Shown: in pieces, positions 7,684-15,351 of the stretch | Position numbering within the stretch: the stretch's first letter is position 1 | How the letters are laid out: the number at the start of each line of letters is the position of its first letter | IMG/VR virus record: IMGVR_UViG_3300036818_000079 | Span: 1-39,673 of that record | Reading direction: 5' to 3' (one strand) | Source of the DNA: a virus | Length of the DNA stretch: 39,673 nucleotides | Translations under genes and position numbers: made by a program | Notes under the pieces: generated by a model | Database searches by the model: none | What the model saw: only the letters and a program-made list of their open reading frames with translations | What the model was told of the DNA's origin: nothing

Positions 7684-8094
7684 CTAGCTGGTGCCGTATG
7701 TCGGCAGGCCGTCCTGCGTCGTGCCGGGATAGTCGCCCATCCCCTGGATGGGGGTCTCCATGTCCGGGCCCGGGCCGATGTCAGCGTTCCCGTAGTCAGC
7801 GAACCCGGCGGTCACGTTCACTGCCCCAGCGCCAGCCGGGGACATCAGCAGCGCCTCCGCCTCGGCCTGCCGTGGCCCGCGCGGGTACAGCACGCCCGAC
7901 CCCGTCAGCGCATTAGCCGCGTCAAACGCACCGCTGATCCCCGTGACGTCCTGCGGCGCGGCGATGTCGTACGGCGCCGTGCCCGGACCGGCCGGGGTCA
8001 CGCCCGAGTACCCGGCGGCATCCCCCGGACTGTCCGCAGGCGTTGCCGGATCGGGCGCGCCGGCCGGGTCCAGGGACTGGAAAAACTCAGACAT
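7684..8094 (-). CDS. Pro/Gly/Asp-rich protein, unknown function
   Basis: A 136-residue acidic, low-complexity protein (SEFFQSLDPAGAPDPATPAD and so on) with a slightly more ordered centre (VTGISGAFDAANALTGSGVLYPRGPRQAEAEALL). I place the start at the ATG of MSEFF, 7 nt behind AGGAG, overlapping the previous stop by 8 nt; a GTG one codon earlier is possible. It resembles the protein encoded at 8315-8815 in composition and in a PMxxP/GxxDY-type C-terminus. Both may be disordered virion linkers. No family is recognised. Confidence 0.5.
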   Translation of the reverse strand: MSEFFQSLDPAGAPDPATPADSPGDAAGYSGVTPAGPGTAPYDIAAPQDVTGISGAFDAANALTGSGVLYPRGPRQAEAEALLMSPAGAGAVNVTAGFADYGNADIGPGPDMETPIQGMGDYPGTTQDGLPTYGTS

Positions 8095-8302
8095 CACTGC
8101 GCTCCTTCGCGTGCTTACGGCAGTAGCCGTTCATGTGGTGCCGCGCGGGACGACGGCAGCGGGGCTCATGGCAGTTCAGGTGATGCCACAGCACCGCGAC
8201 GATGCTGCCCTTCAGGATGAACGAGCCGGAGCCGGAGTAGAAGAGGTAGACCAGCCCGGAGGCGCTGTCCAGGCCGAGCCAGTGAAGCAGCAAGTGCGCC
8301 AC
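8087..8302 (-). CDS. Small membrane protein with C-terminal Cys/His motif
   Basis: A 71-residue protein. The N-terminal 40 residues (AHLLLHWLGLDSASGLVYLFYSG, then SFILKGSIVAVLWHHL) form one or two hydrophobic segments. The tail reads NCHEPRCRRPARHHMNGYCRKH, a C-x4-C-x9-C-x2-H pattern that could bind zinc. Similar short proteins (hydrophobic segment, then Cys/His tail) occur in the late operons of other actinophages. The function is unknown. It overlaps the next gene by 8 nt. Confidence 0.6.
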   Translation of the reverse strand: MAHLLLHWLGLDSASGLVYLFYSGSGSFILKGSIVAVLWHHLNCHEPRCRRPARHHMNGYCRKHAKERSDV

Positions 8303-8314
8303 CCGCCCGGCTCG

Positions 8315-8815
8315 TTACGCAGGGTTGGTCTCGGGGAAGAACGGCCCCTCGAACGGCGGGTTATCCGCCGCGTTCGTGCCCACCGCGGGATTCATCGGCG
8401 AGTGCGGCAGATCCATCAGGTCCCCGATGGTGGATCCCGCGCCGACGTCGCCCTGGAACTCCTGCCAGCGGCCGGCCGCGTTCGCCACCGCGCCGGCCAC
8501 CGTAGCGGACACATCATCGCGGCCGCCCGCGTCGTCATCGCCCATCGCGTTGATAGGCGACAGCGGGCCCGGGTAGTACGGCGCGTCCGAGGGGCCCGCG
8601 TTCACGTCATGAGCGGATGGCGACTCCGTCGTGCCCAGGCCCGTGACCCCGGACATCACGTCTGCGGCCGGGTCGGACAGCGGGCCGATGTCCGCCGCGT
8701 AGCCGGGCGGTTCAGGGGACATGCCCGCGCCCCCGTACGGCACAGGAGCCGGCCCCGGGTTCGGTGCAGCGGGCATCTGCGGCGCATCCGCCGGCGACCC
8801 ATGGATCTCAGTCAT
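8315..8815 (-). CDS. Pro-rich acidic protein, unknown function
   Basis: A 166-residue protein with an ATG start overlapping the previous stop by one base (TGATG). It is rich in Pro, Gly, Ala and Asp, with one short predicted helix (DVSATVAGAVANAAGRWQEF) and the tail NPPFEGPFFPETNPA. It is probably largely disordered and resembles the 7684-8094 product in composition. I assign no family. Confidence 0.5.
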   Translation of the reverse strand: MTEIHGSPADAPQMPAAPNPGPAPVPYGGAGMSPEPPGYAADIGPLSDPAADVMSGVTGLGTTESPSAHDVNAGPSDAPYYPGPLSPINAMGDDDAGGRDDVSATVAGAVANAAGRWQEFQGDVGAGSTIGDLMDLPHSPMNPAVGTNAADNPPFEGPFFPETNPA

Positions 8816-9066
8816 CAGGACCGGCCGCCGGCAGCTGCCCTCGCCGGCGCCTTCGCGGGCATGGCCTTCGCAGGTGCGTTTTTGGGCTCCTCGTCCTCGC
8901 CGCCCAGATCCAGCGGCCGGAACAGCGTCCCGGACCCCTCCCGGTCCCGCTTGACCAGCTCATGGCCAAACGGCAGCACCTGCCCCTTGGTCACCAGCTG
9001 ATCACTGCCGTCCTTCATCGTCGCCACGAACGTGTCCGTCGCCTGCATCGGCGGCTGCTGCGCCAT
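8815..9066 (-). CDS. Small late-operon protein, unknown function
   Basis: An 83-residue protein from an ATG 6 nt behind a strong TAGGAGG; the same frame is open further upstream but that part looks like a shadow. The body (MQATDTFVATMKDGSDQLVTKGQVLPFGHELVKRD, broken by short loops) looks like a small beta-rich domain. It is followed by an Ala/Pro/Lys tail (NAPAKAMPAKAPARAAAGG). Small proteins of this layout ('VTKGQVxPxxHxLV') are frequent near actinophage capsid genes and may decorate the head. That role is inference. Confidence 0.6.
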   Translation of the reverse strand: MAQQPPMQATDTFVATMKDGSDQLVTKGQVLPFGHELVKRDREGSGTLFRPLDLGGEDEEPKNAPAKAMPAKAPARAAAGGRS

Positions 9067-9074
9067 TACGCCTC

Positions 9075-9614
9075 CTAGAATTCCGGGCCCGCCGGGTGAA
9101 CCGCCAGGTACTGCGCCATCGCCGGGCTCACATGTCCCTGGCCGGCCACCGGCGCCACCGTGCTGAACGCATTCGGGTTGGCCACCACCGCCGGGTGGGT
9201 GCTGTCCCGCATCGCGCCCGCCTGCGTCAGCTGCGAGCTGACCTCCGCCGTGGACACCGCGGGCGGCACGGCCGCCACCCCGGCGGTCCCCGTATCCGTG
9301 TAGGTCACCACCGCGCCGAGCGTCGCGACCAGCACATTTTCTGTGTTCGTCACGGTGCCGCGGTACACCTTCACCCCGGTTGTGCCCGACGGCAGCGCCG
9401 CCCACGTCAGCGTCGCCGTCCCGTTCGCGGCGACAGCGGTCGTCGCCTCATTCGAGGCGGTCGTCTCACCGCGGCCGTTGACGCCGGTGATCTTCCAGAA
9501 GTACGTGGCCGCCGCGAACGTCCCGCCGCCCACGTTCGGCGACGCGGCCAGCGTCGACGGGGGCGCCAGGATCGTCGCGAGGACGAAGCTGTCCGTGCAG
9601 TAGCGTGCGGCCAT
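9075..9614 (-). CDS. Fibronectin-III-like structural protein (head decoration candidate)
   Basis: A 179-residue protein starting at ATG, 2 nt after the endonuclease stop. Residues about 20-105 form a fibronectin type III-like domain: TYFWKITGVNGRGETTASNEAT, then TATLTWAALPSGTTGVKVYRGT and VVTYTDTGTAG. The C-terminal third (VSSQLTQAGAMRDSTHPAVVANPNAF) ends in a short Pro/Gly tail. Such Ig/FnIII modules are typical of virion surface proteins that bind carbohydrate. Its place just after the capsid gene, interrupted only by an endonuclease gene, suggests a head decoration protein. Confidence 0.6.
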   Translation of the reverse strand: MAARYCTDSFVLATILAPPSTLAASPNVGGGTFAAATYFWKITGVNGRGETTASNEATTAVAANGTATLTWAALPSGTTGVKVYRGTVTNTENVLVATLGAVVTYTDTGTAGVAAVPPAVSTAEVSSQLTQAGAMRDSTHPAVVANPNAFSTVAPVAGQGHVSPAMAQYLAVHPAGPEF

Positions 9615-9616
9615 CG

Positions 9617-10297
9617 TCAGCCTGCTTTCCCCGGCGGCAGTTCCAGCCGCCGGTGCTTTGCCACGTACCTGGCCGCGGCCCTGATGATCTCCGGGTCGTC
9701 CAGGAGAAACCCGATGCCCATATTGCAGCGATGGCACAGCAGCCCGCGGACCTGGCCCGTCACATGATCGTGATCAATGTGCCAGCGTTCCCCGCGACCG
9801 CCGGGCCTGTCTGTCTTGCACACTGCGCACTGGTTGCCCTGATGCTTGATGAGCGCATCCCAGCCGGCTTGCGTCAGCCCGTACAGCCGCAGCGTGCGGG
9901 CGCGCTCGCGGACCTGAGCGTCCGGGCGCGGGTCCTTCCGGCAGCCTGGGCAGACGGGCTTCCCGACCAGGGTACTGACCTCCGCGCCGCACGCGCAGCG
10001 ACGAGGGCCCAGCGCGGAGTTCCGCTCGATCTTCCGCTGCTCAGATGCCGCCATCGTGCACCGGCGCGAGCAGTAGACCTGCGGGTTACCGGCGGTGCGC
10101 GACCGGGTGAACTTAGCGCCGCACTGCGGGCAGATCATCACCTCGGGTCCATGCACCCGCGGGACGTACCTGGATCTCATGTATTCGAGATGGCATTCCT
10201 TGCAGTCCGACCGGACGCCGCCAGCGCCCGCGATCATCCTGTGAAACTCAGTCAGCGGCTTCGTCTTATGGCAATGCGAGCATGTCTTTTCGTCCAT
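9617..10297 (-). CDS. Recombination endonuclease VII-like HNH nuclease
   Basis: A 226-residue protein. Residues 139-215 match the endonuclease VII (T4 gp49-like) family: YGLTQAGWDALIKHQGNQC, C157-x2-C160, the HIDHDH active-site strand (173-178), then C188-x2-C191-N and a helical tail. The N-terminal 120 residues carry five further CxxC-type pairs (C6/C9, C32/C35, C56/C59, C101/C103, C116/C119), so several zinc ribbons precede the nuclease. The family cuts branched DNA or acts as a free-standing homing endonuclease. Insertion between the capsid gene and the next structural gene, with repeats nearby, favours the homing type; a junction-resolving role in packaging remains possible. Confidence 0.85.
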   Translation of the reverse strand: MDEKTCSHCHKTKPLTEFHRMIAGAGGVRSDCKECHLEYMRSRYVPRVHGPEVMICPQCGAKFTRSRTAGNPQVYCSRRCTMAASEQRKIERNSALGPRRCACGAEVSTLVGKPVCPGCRKDPRPDAQVRERARTLRLYGLTQAGWDALIKHQGNQCAVCKTDRPGGRGERWHIDHDHVTGQVRGLLCHRCNMGIGFLLDDPEIIRAAARYVAKHRRLELPPGKAG

Positions 10298-10314
10298 ACA
10301 GACATACTAGTTCG

Positions 10315-10373
10315 GCTGGTTTCCCCAGGCTGACGACCGGCGGATGCACGATTATCAACTCGGGGAAACCAGC
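10315..10373. repeat. 12-bp perfect inverted repeat after the capsid gene
   Basis: GCTGGTTTCCCC at 10315-10326 is matched by GGGGAAACCAGC at 10362-10373, with a 35-nt spacer. It lies between the capsid stop and the endonuclease start. There is no T-tract, so it is not a standard terminator. It could fold in RNA to insulate the endonuclease ribosome binding site or mark a former insertion boundary. Confidence 0.6.
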
Positions 10374-10468
10374 GCCAGAACATGAACCAGGGAAGGTCAG
10401 AGGCCCTTCATCACGCGGAATGCTCCCGGCACAGCGACCTGGCTGGATGTGCGCCAGAACATGAACCA
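10372..10468. repeat. 18-bp direct repeat spanning the capsid gene end
   Basis: GCGCCAGAACATGAACCA occurs at 10372-10389 (just downstream of the capsid stop) and at 10451-10468 (inside the capsid gene, coding WFMFWR). The copies are 79 bp apart. The downstream copy looks like a duplicated fragment of the capsid C-terminal coding sequence. Confidence 0.75.
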
Positions 10469-11830
10469 TCCGGCCTCGCCCTGGGGCCGGCCGGTGGTGG
10501 GGTCCTTGATCAGAGGCTCATAAATAAGGCTGACCCCCACGCGGTCGACCACGATGAACTGCCCGAAGTCGCCCATGACGGCTTCGAGACTGCCGACAGA
10601 GGTAGCACCAGACATGGTGGTCGACTCGTAGATCGGGGCGCCGAGCAGGGTTTCCGGCTGGCCCTTGCCGAGGTTCGTCCAGAACGACGCGCCACCCGCG
10701 GTGTCGAGCTGCCGGAACTTGTTGATGATCGCCACGTTCGCGACCCACGCGCAGCCCGGCGCGTTCCGGAACCTGGGCGGCAGAGCACCCTGGACGGCGT
10801 AGATGTCGCCGACCGCGATGACCAGCGTGGTCGCGGTGGTGACGACGGTGGTGGCACCGGTAATGACACCCTGCGGGACACCCCCGGAACCCGCGCCGGT
10901 CGCGAACGCGGCCTCTTCCAGCCGGTCCTTGGCGTCCGCGAGGAGCCGCGGGAGCTGCTGCCCGAAGTCGGTGTCCTCCAGCACCTCATAGGTGCCGAAC
11001 ACCCACGCGGCGGCCTTCTGCGGGGTGATCTGGACGTTCCCGACGGTCGGCGTGTTGTCGGTGGCGACGCCGCCCTCAGCAAGCCACGCCGCGTTGACAC
11101 CGGCCGACGTCACACCGTTCCACGTGTTGCTCGTGGTCTGCTTGACGTTGCTGATGCGCCGCCACGGGTTCGCGCTCCCCGTGTTCGTTAGTATGATCGT
11201 TGGGTCTAGTACGAACGGAAGGAGGTACCCTCCGTTGGCCAGGGTGAGCGACAGCGCGGCACGCTGGGCCATGCCCTGCGGGTCCTCGATATACGCGCGG
11301 AACGTCTCCTGGTACTCCTCGGAGCCGGTGGCCAGGATGTGCTCGGCGATACCGCGGCCGTAGGTGCCGGGGTTCTCCTGAACGATCCGCGTGGCGTTCT
11401 CCGCGAAGTCCTGGGCGAGGTTCCCCCGCTTGGCCTCCAGCTCGATCGCGTCGAACGCGCGGCCGCGGAGCTCGGAGGTGCGGACCAGGTGGGACCGCAC
11501 CGCGCCGAGGTCCTCGTACGGGTTGCGGAACTTGCCGCGGGAGCCGAGGTCCGGGGCGCCGTCATGCCACACCCCGGAGGGGGCGGTGCCGCCGTCGCCG
11601 TCGGGGCGCTCGAGGTTCGCCGGGTCGTCAGCGGTGCGGGTGATGGCCTGGATCTGCTCCATCCGCTCGATGATCGGCTTGCACTCCTCATCGAGCTGCT
11701 TCCACCGGTCGACAAGAGTGTCGCGGTAGTCGCCGTCGTTCTCCTCCGTAGTCTCCTCGGAGGTCTCCATCCGCCGGAGCTCGCCCTTAATGCGGGCCAT
11801 CTCGTCCAGCTTGTCTTTCAGCGTCGCCAT
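10397..11830 (-). CDS. HK97-family major capsid protein
   Basis: A 477-residue protein that forms the head shell. The N-terminal about 110 residues are a charged coiled coil (KDKLDEMARIKGELRRMETS, then DRWKQLDEECKPIIERMEQI), the delta/scaffold domain removed by the prohead protease. The HK97 fold follows: LSLTLANGGYLLPFVLDP, SNPWRRISNVKQTT-like E-loop region, AAWLAEGGVATDNTPTVGNVQITPQKAAAWV, VLEDTDFGQQLP and C-terminal WFMFWRTSSQVAVPGAFRVMKGL. ATG start with AGGAG 8 nt upstream. It follows protease and portal in the canonical order. Its length fits a capsid protein with built-in scaffold. Confidence 0.93.
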   Translation of the reverse strand: MATLKDKLDEMARIKGELRRMETSEETTEENDGDYRDTLVDRWKQLDEECKPIIERMEQIQAITRTADDPANLERPDGDGGTAPSGVWHDGAPDLGSRGKFRNPYEDLGAVRSHLVRTSELRGRAFDAIELEAKRGNLAQDFAENATRIVQENPGTYGRGIAEHILATGSEEYQETFRAYIEDPQGMAQRAALSLTLANGGYLLPFVLDPTIILTNTGSANPWRRISNVKQTTSNTWNGVTSAGVNAAWLAEGGVATDNTPTVGNVQITPQKAAAWVFGTYEVLEDTDFGQQLPRLLADAKDRLEEAAFATGAGSGGVPQGVITGATTVVTTATTLVIAVGDIYAVQGALPPRFRNAPGCAWVANVAIINKFRQLDTAGGASFWTNLGKGQPETLLGAPIYESTTMSGATSVGSLEAVMGDFGQFIVVDRVGVSLIYEPLIKDPTTGRPQGEAGWFMFWRTSSQVAVPGAFRVMKGL

Positions 11831-11853
11831 GACGCGGTACTCCTGTCGGCTGG

Positions 11854-13215
11854 TTACCAGACCAGTCCCGCCTGCTCGCGCAGCTCCTTGGAGCGCATCG
11901 CGTAGAGGGCGTGCTGGTGATACCGGGCCGAGTGCTCCTCGCCGTCAGGCTGGGGCGGCTCACCGGCGGCGGCTTCGCCATCGGGGGAAGTGCCAGTGTC
12001 GAACTCTTCGTGCTCTTCGTGCTCGTCGTGCTCGTCCGGCTCCGGGTCGCCGAAGGTGCCGGGAGTGGACATTCGGACGCCGAGGATCTCAGCGCCCGAA
12101 TACGCCTCGAAAGGCGTCGGGCCGAACTCTTTCAGCCCCAGCTCAGTGCGGCGGACCCTGGGCAGCTGCCCGCCACGCGGGCGGTACCTGTCGCCGGGCC
12201 GCAGCTGCGGGGTGGACCGGACGATCCGGCCGGTGAACGACTGGGCGGTGATCGACCCGTTCCGGATGTTCTCCAGGACCTCGTCAGCGAACGGCGTGTC
12301 GGAGTACCTGGCCAGGGTCAGCAGCCCGCGGGCTTCGGGGCGGATCTCCACGGGCGTGGCGATCGGCATGGATCCCCGCTCGGACGGGGTGCCGTGAATC
12401 GTCATGCCGTGGTTGTACATGACCTTGACCTTGCCGAACCCGGCGCGGGACCGGCCGATGTCGGCCAGGACCTTGTTGAACGCGGCCGGGTCGATCTCCT
12501 CGATGTAGTGGCCCTCGAAGTCCTGGATCTCGGCGGGTGAGTTGAACGCTGTGGCGTACGCCTCGACGAGCCGACCGGTCGAGTCGCCCTGGGCCGCGCG
12601 GACGATGTGGATGTCCTCGAGCTCGTAGGTGCGGAAGTACACCGGGTCAGCCCGGGACGCGCTGCTGCCACCACCGCCGTCGTCGCTGGCGTCGACCCCG
12701 AACCTCCTGGCCGCGGCCTTGATCTTGGTCAGAGCCTGCGCCTTGGCCGCGGCGGGGATGTCCGTCTGCGGCAGCCTGGCCAGCGCATTCTGCACGTGGG
12801 TCTTGTCGTGGACCGGCAGGTACCGGTTGCTGCGGGGGACGGTCCTCCCGGAGCCGTCCTTGGTGCCGCCCGGTGCAATGTAGGCGAAGTCGCTGTCGGG
12901 CAGGTCGTTGATCGACGAGGCGGTCATCTCCGCTCGCTGGGTAACCGTCACCGCTGACCTCCCGGTCGCTTTCTTTTCCATTGCCGCGTGCTGCGCGGGC
13001 CAGATGCCGAGGGCCGCGTGATGAGCTAGGTTGCAGTAGCCCTGCGGGTCCTTGATGTACTTGCCGAGCTCGGCCACACACCTGTCAAAGTCCCCGGGCG
13101 TCCCCCAGGCGACCTTGGCCGCGCCTTCACCGTGGACCCAGTACTCGTGCAGCCGCTCGGTGGCACGCGGGTCGGTGACCTGCCCGGCGACCCGGACCGC
13201 GCCGCGTTCATCCAC
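11854..13215 (-). CDS. HK97-family prohead protease with extra N- and C-terminal domains
   Basis: A 453-residue protein. Residues about 195-360 are the Peptidase_S78 (HK97 prohead protease) domain: GRLVEAYATAFNSPAEI, IEEIDPAAFNKVL, MYNHGMTIHG with the likely catalytic His near 269, and NGSITAQSFTG with the likely catalytic Ser near 325. Two N-terminal modules precede it: a WGTPGDFDRCVAELGKYI...GYCNLAHH...W block (36-75), and a DSDFAYIAPGGTKDGSGRTVPRS...YLPVHD helical domain (103-175). The tail is acidic and His-rich (DEHDEHEEHEE) and ends in LYAMRSKELREQAGLVW. It matures the capsid by cutting the scaffold segment. The extra length compared with about 200 residues for a minimal protease reflects these added domains. 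Confidence 0.88.
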   Translation of the reverse strand: MDERGAVRVAGQVTDPRATERLHEYWVHGEGAAKVAWGTPGDFDRCVAELGKYIKDPQGYCNLAHHAALGIWPAQHAAMEKKATGRSAVTVTQRAEMTASSINDLPDSDFAYIAPGGTKDGSGRTVPRSNRYLPVHDKTHVQNALARLPQTDIPAAAKAQALTKIKAAARRFGVDASDDGGGGSSASRADPVYFRTYELEDIHIVRAAQGDSTGRLVEAYATAFNSPAEIQDFEGHYIEEIDPAAFNKVLADIGRSRAGFGKVKVMYNHGMTIHGTPSERGSMPIATPVEIRPEARGLLTLARYSDTPFADEVLENIRNGSITAQSFTGRIVRSTPQLRPGDRYRPRGGQLPRVRRTELGLKEFGPTPFEAYSGAEILGVRMSTPGTFGDPEPDEHDEHEEHEEFDTGTSPDGEAAAGEPPQPDGEEHSARYHQHALYAMRSKELREQAGLVW

Positions 13216-13218
13216 CGG

Positions 13219-13758
13219 CTACCAGGCCAGCCCGGCCGCCTCGCGGAGTTCCCGCGAGCGGAGCACATAGAGGTCGTGGCCGCCGCCCCCGCGTTTGGCT
13301 GCCTTCGGTGCCGCGACGTGCTTCGCGGCCGCATGCTCACCGCGGAGCGCCGCCGTCGTCTTCGGGCCGACGAGCCCGTCGACCTTCAGGCCGTGCGCCT
13401 TCTGGAACTCCCGAACCGCGGCGAGCGTCTTCGGGCCGAAGGTCCCGTCGACCTTCAGTGGCGGCTTCACGCCGAGCGCGTTGAGCCGGGCCTGCAGGTC
13501 CGATACGCGCTTGCCGGTCTCACCGTCGCCGACCGGGTGGGCGTCCGTCGGCGTGGGCCGCGTGTCCTTGGCGGTCTTGCCGGTTTTGCTGCTGCTGCCG
13601 GATGCGGCGGCGAACTGGCCGCCCGTCGCGGACCCGGCCGGGGCGTGGTTCGGGTTGAACCGCCACGCGGCAAAATCATCCCCGGCCGTTCGCCTCCTCG
13701 AGGGCCCGCCGCGCGCTGGCCGGCCGCGGCGTCGGCCGGGTGCTGTTCCCGCCGTCAC
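13219..13758 (-). CDS. Peptidoglycan-binding-domain protein encoded between portal and protease
   Basis: A 179-residue frame. Residues about 85-140 are a PG_binding_1 domain (SDLQARLNALGV, KVDGTFGPKTLAAVREFQKAHG, KVDGLVGPKTTAAL). It is preceded by FNPNHAPAGSATGGQFA, a motif common in actinophage head proteins. The last 19 residues (HDLYVLRSRELREAAGLAW) closely resemble the C-terminus of the neighbouring protease. The start is a problem: after the portal stop no ATG, GTG or TTG lies in this frame before the domain, so the only candidate is a GTG at 13758, overlapping the portal by 83 nt. Frameshifting from the portal is an alternative. No hydrolase domain is present. A head-associated cargo or scaffold role is inferred. 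Confidence 0.7.
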   Translation of the reverse strand: MTAGTAPGRRRGRPARGGPSRRRTAGDDFAAWRFNPNHAPAGSATGGQFAAASGSSSKTGKTAKDTRPTPTDAHPVGDGETGKRVSDLQARLNALGVKPPLKVDGTFGPKTLAAVREFQKAHGLKVDGLVGPKTTAALRGEHAAAKHVAAPKAAKRGGGGHDLYVLRSRELREAAGLAW

Positions 13759-15097
13759 CCGGCGACGTCGACCCGCCCGGCAGCCGCGGCATCGACGGCG
13801 GCAAAGGATCCGCGGTCACCCCCGGCGGCGTCTGGCCCAGCAGATGCTGCACGTTCCCCGCCGGAGGCGGCGGCGCATCCGGCTTTGCCTCCAGCTGGGA
13901 CATGTCCCCGGCCTCGATCGCGGCGACCGCCGACTCCAGCGTCGAACCCGCCTGCACCAGCGCCAGCGCGGCCTGCGCCCGGATCAGCGTCACCTGCGCC
14001 CGGACCTGCTCACCCTCCTGCAAAGCCGCGATGTCACCGGTATCCACCCACAGCCGGGACCCGGCCGGCAGATCCGGGATCAGCGGCTCCAGCGCCGCGC
14101 ACATCGACCGCCACTCCGGCCGCAACGTCAGGTCCGCGAACCGGCGGATCACATCCTCATACGATTTCCCCGCGCCCTTGATCGACTCCAGGCCGATCAG
14201 CATCGCCGGAACCCCCGACGGGGCCAGGATCCGCTCGATCCCGTCCTGGCTGACGTTGGAGAAATCCATGTCGGCCAGGCTGTTCCCCGCCACGGTCAGG
14301 TCCGCGCCCTGGTCCAGGACCAGCGTCTTGCCCGCGTTGTCCGGGCCCGCGTACCGGGCGTTCATCCGCTCCCGGATGCTGTCGACCGTCCCGGGCTGCA
14401 GCTTCTGCGCGTACTTGATGATCACGTTCGGGGTCGCGTTGTTCTGCAGGTACCGGATCTTGTACCGGGCCATGGCGTCGTCACCCTGGATGTCCCGCAT
14501 CACCGGGGTCAGCCAGCTCATGCCACGGAAGTCGGCCTGCGGGTCCGGGATGGGATGCCAGTGGGCGACCTCATCGGCGGGGGCCATGAACCCGCCGCCC
14601 TGGCTGAGGGTGTTCCTGGGCGGCTCACACCAGTAGCCGATCTTGCGGCGGTACCAGCCGCCGCCGGGCACCGCGACCCTCTCGGACACGATCGTGGTCC
14701 AGCCCGGCCGCAGCCGCACCAGCAGCCCCTCACCGGGAGGCGCCCACGTGTAAGAGTTCCCGGCCAGGCAGACGTCCTGCTCCATCCGGGCGATCAGCTC
14801 ACCCGACGTGCCGTCCGGCCACGGCTTCTCCAGCACCTGCAGGGACGTGTTCCCGTACAGGTGCTTGTCGGCTTTCGCCTGGTAGATGAACCGTCCCTCG
14901 GACAGCAGCATCATCCGGACCAGGATCGCGGAGAACACCGGGGAGCCAGAGGCGTTGGCCTGCTGCGCCCACGCGGTGACCTGCGGGAGGATCTGCTCCC
15001 GGTCCGGGCTGCCGTAAGTGGAGGTCAGGACGGCGGCGCCGGACGCCTGGCCTTCCCAGTAGCCCTGGCGGCGGATCAGCCGGTCAATCAGCCTCAC
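13676..15097 (-). CDS. Portal protein (HK97-like)
   Basis: A 473-residue protein of the phage portal family, which forms the dodecameric ring at the head vertex and works with terminase during packaging. Recognisable stretches: SGSPVFSAILVRMMLLSEGRF, LLVRLRPGWTTIV, DEVAHWHPIPDPQADFRGMSWLTP, YLQNNATPNVIIKY, and the clip/stem region (DMDFSNVSQDGIERILAPSGVPAMLIGLESIKGAGKSYEDV in broken form). The C-terminal 60 residues are Pro/Gly-rich (KPDAPPPPAGNVQHLLGQ). GTG start in a GTGA overlap with the upstream small gene. It is transcribed after terminase and before protease and capsid. Confidence 0.92.
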   Translation of the reverse strand: MRLIDRLIRRQGYWEGQASGAAVLTSTYGSPDREQILPQVTAWAQQANASGSPVFSAILVRMMLLSEGRFIYQAKADKHLYGNTSLQVLEKPWPDGTSGELIARMEQDVCLAGNSYTWAPPGEGLLVRLRPGWTTIVSERVAVPGGGWYRRKIGYWCEPPRNTLSQGGGFMAPADEVAHWHPIPDPQADFRGMSWLTPVMRDIQGDDAMARYKIRYLQNNATPNVIIKYAQKLQPGTVDSIRERMNARYAGPDNAGKTLVLDQGADLTVAGNSLADMDFSNVSQDGIERILAPSGVPAMLIGLESIKGAGKSYEDVIRRFADLTLRPEWRSMCAALEPLIPDLPAGSRLWVDTGDIAALQEGEQVRAQVTLIRAQAALALVQAGSTLESAVAAIEAGDMSQLEAKPDAPPPPAGNVQHLLGQTPPGVTADPLPPSMPRLPGGSTSPGDGGNSTRPTPRPASARRALEEANGRG

Positions 15098-15351
15098 TCA
15101 GGCTCACGCCCTACAGCAACCTGCATCCAGCCGTTTCCGACATCGATCGCGCGGAACGCCAGGGACTTACTCTCGGCCATGCGCATGACCATCTCGGTGT
15201 TCTCGGCGTGTATCAGCTGCGCGGCGAAGCCGTCACGCTCCAGCCGCTCCCACAGCTGGCCAGCCTCAAATCCGCGCGTGAACTCGGCGTCATCAGAGTC
15301 GAAGGCCAGGATCAGGCCGTATTCCGCCTTGTATTCTGCGTCGTCGCTCAT
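15094..15351 (-). CDS. Small acidic protein, unknown function
   Basis: An 85-residue protein between terminase and portal, with ATGA and GTGA overlaps on both sides. The sequence (AEYGLILAFDSDDAEFTRGFEAGQLWERLE, broken by a DGF loop, then MVMRMAESKSLAFRAIDVGNGWMQVAV) suggests a compact alpha/beta fold with a FxxGFExGxLWxxL motif. Similar small proteins occur in other bacteria and phages. No role is known to me. Confidence 0.65.
   Translation of the reverse strand: MSDDAEYKAEYGLILAFDSDDAEFTRGFEAGQLWERLERDGFAAQLIHAENTEMVMRMAESKSLAFRAIDVGNGWMQVAVGREPE

Noticed and set aside
13219-13758. Endolysin call for the peptidoglycan-binding protein
   Set aside because: Only the binding domain is present; no amidase, muramidase or peptidase domain can be seen.
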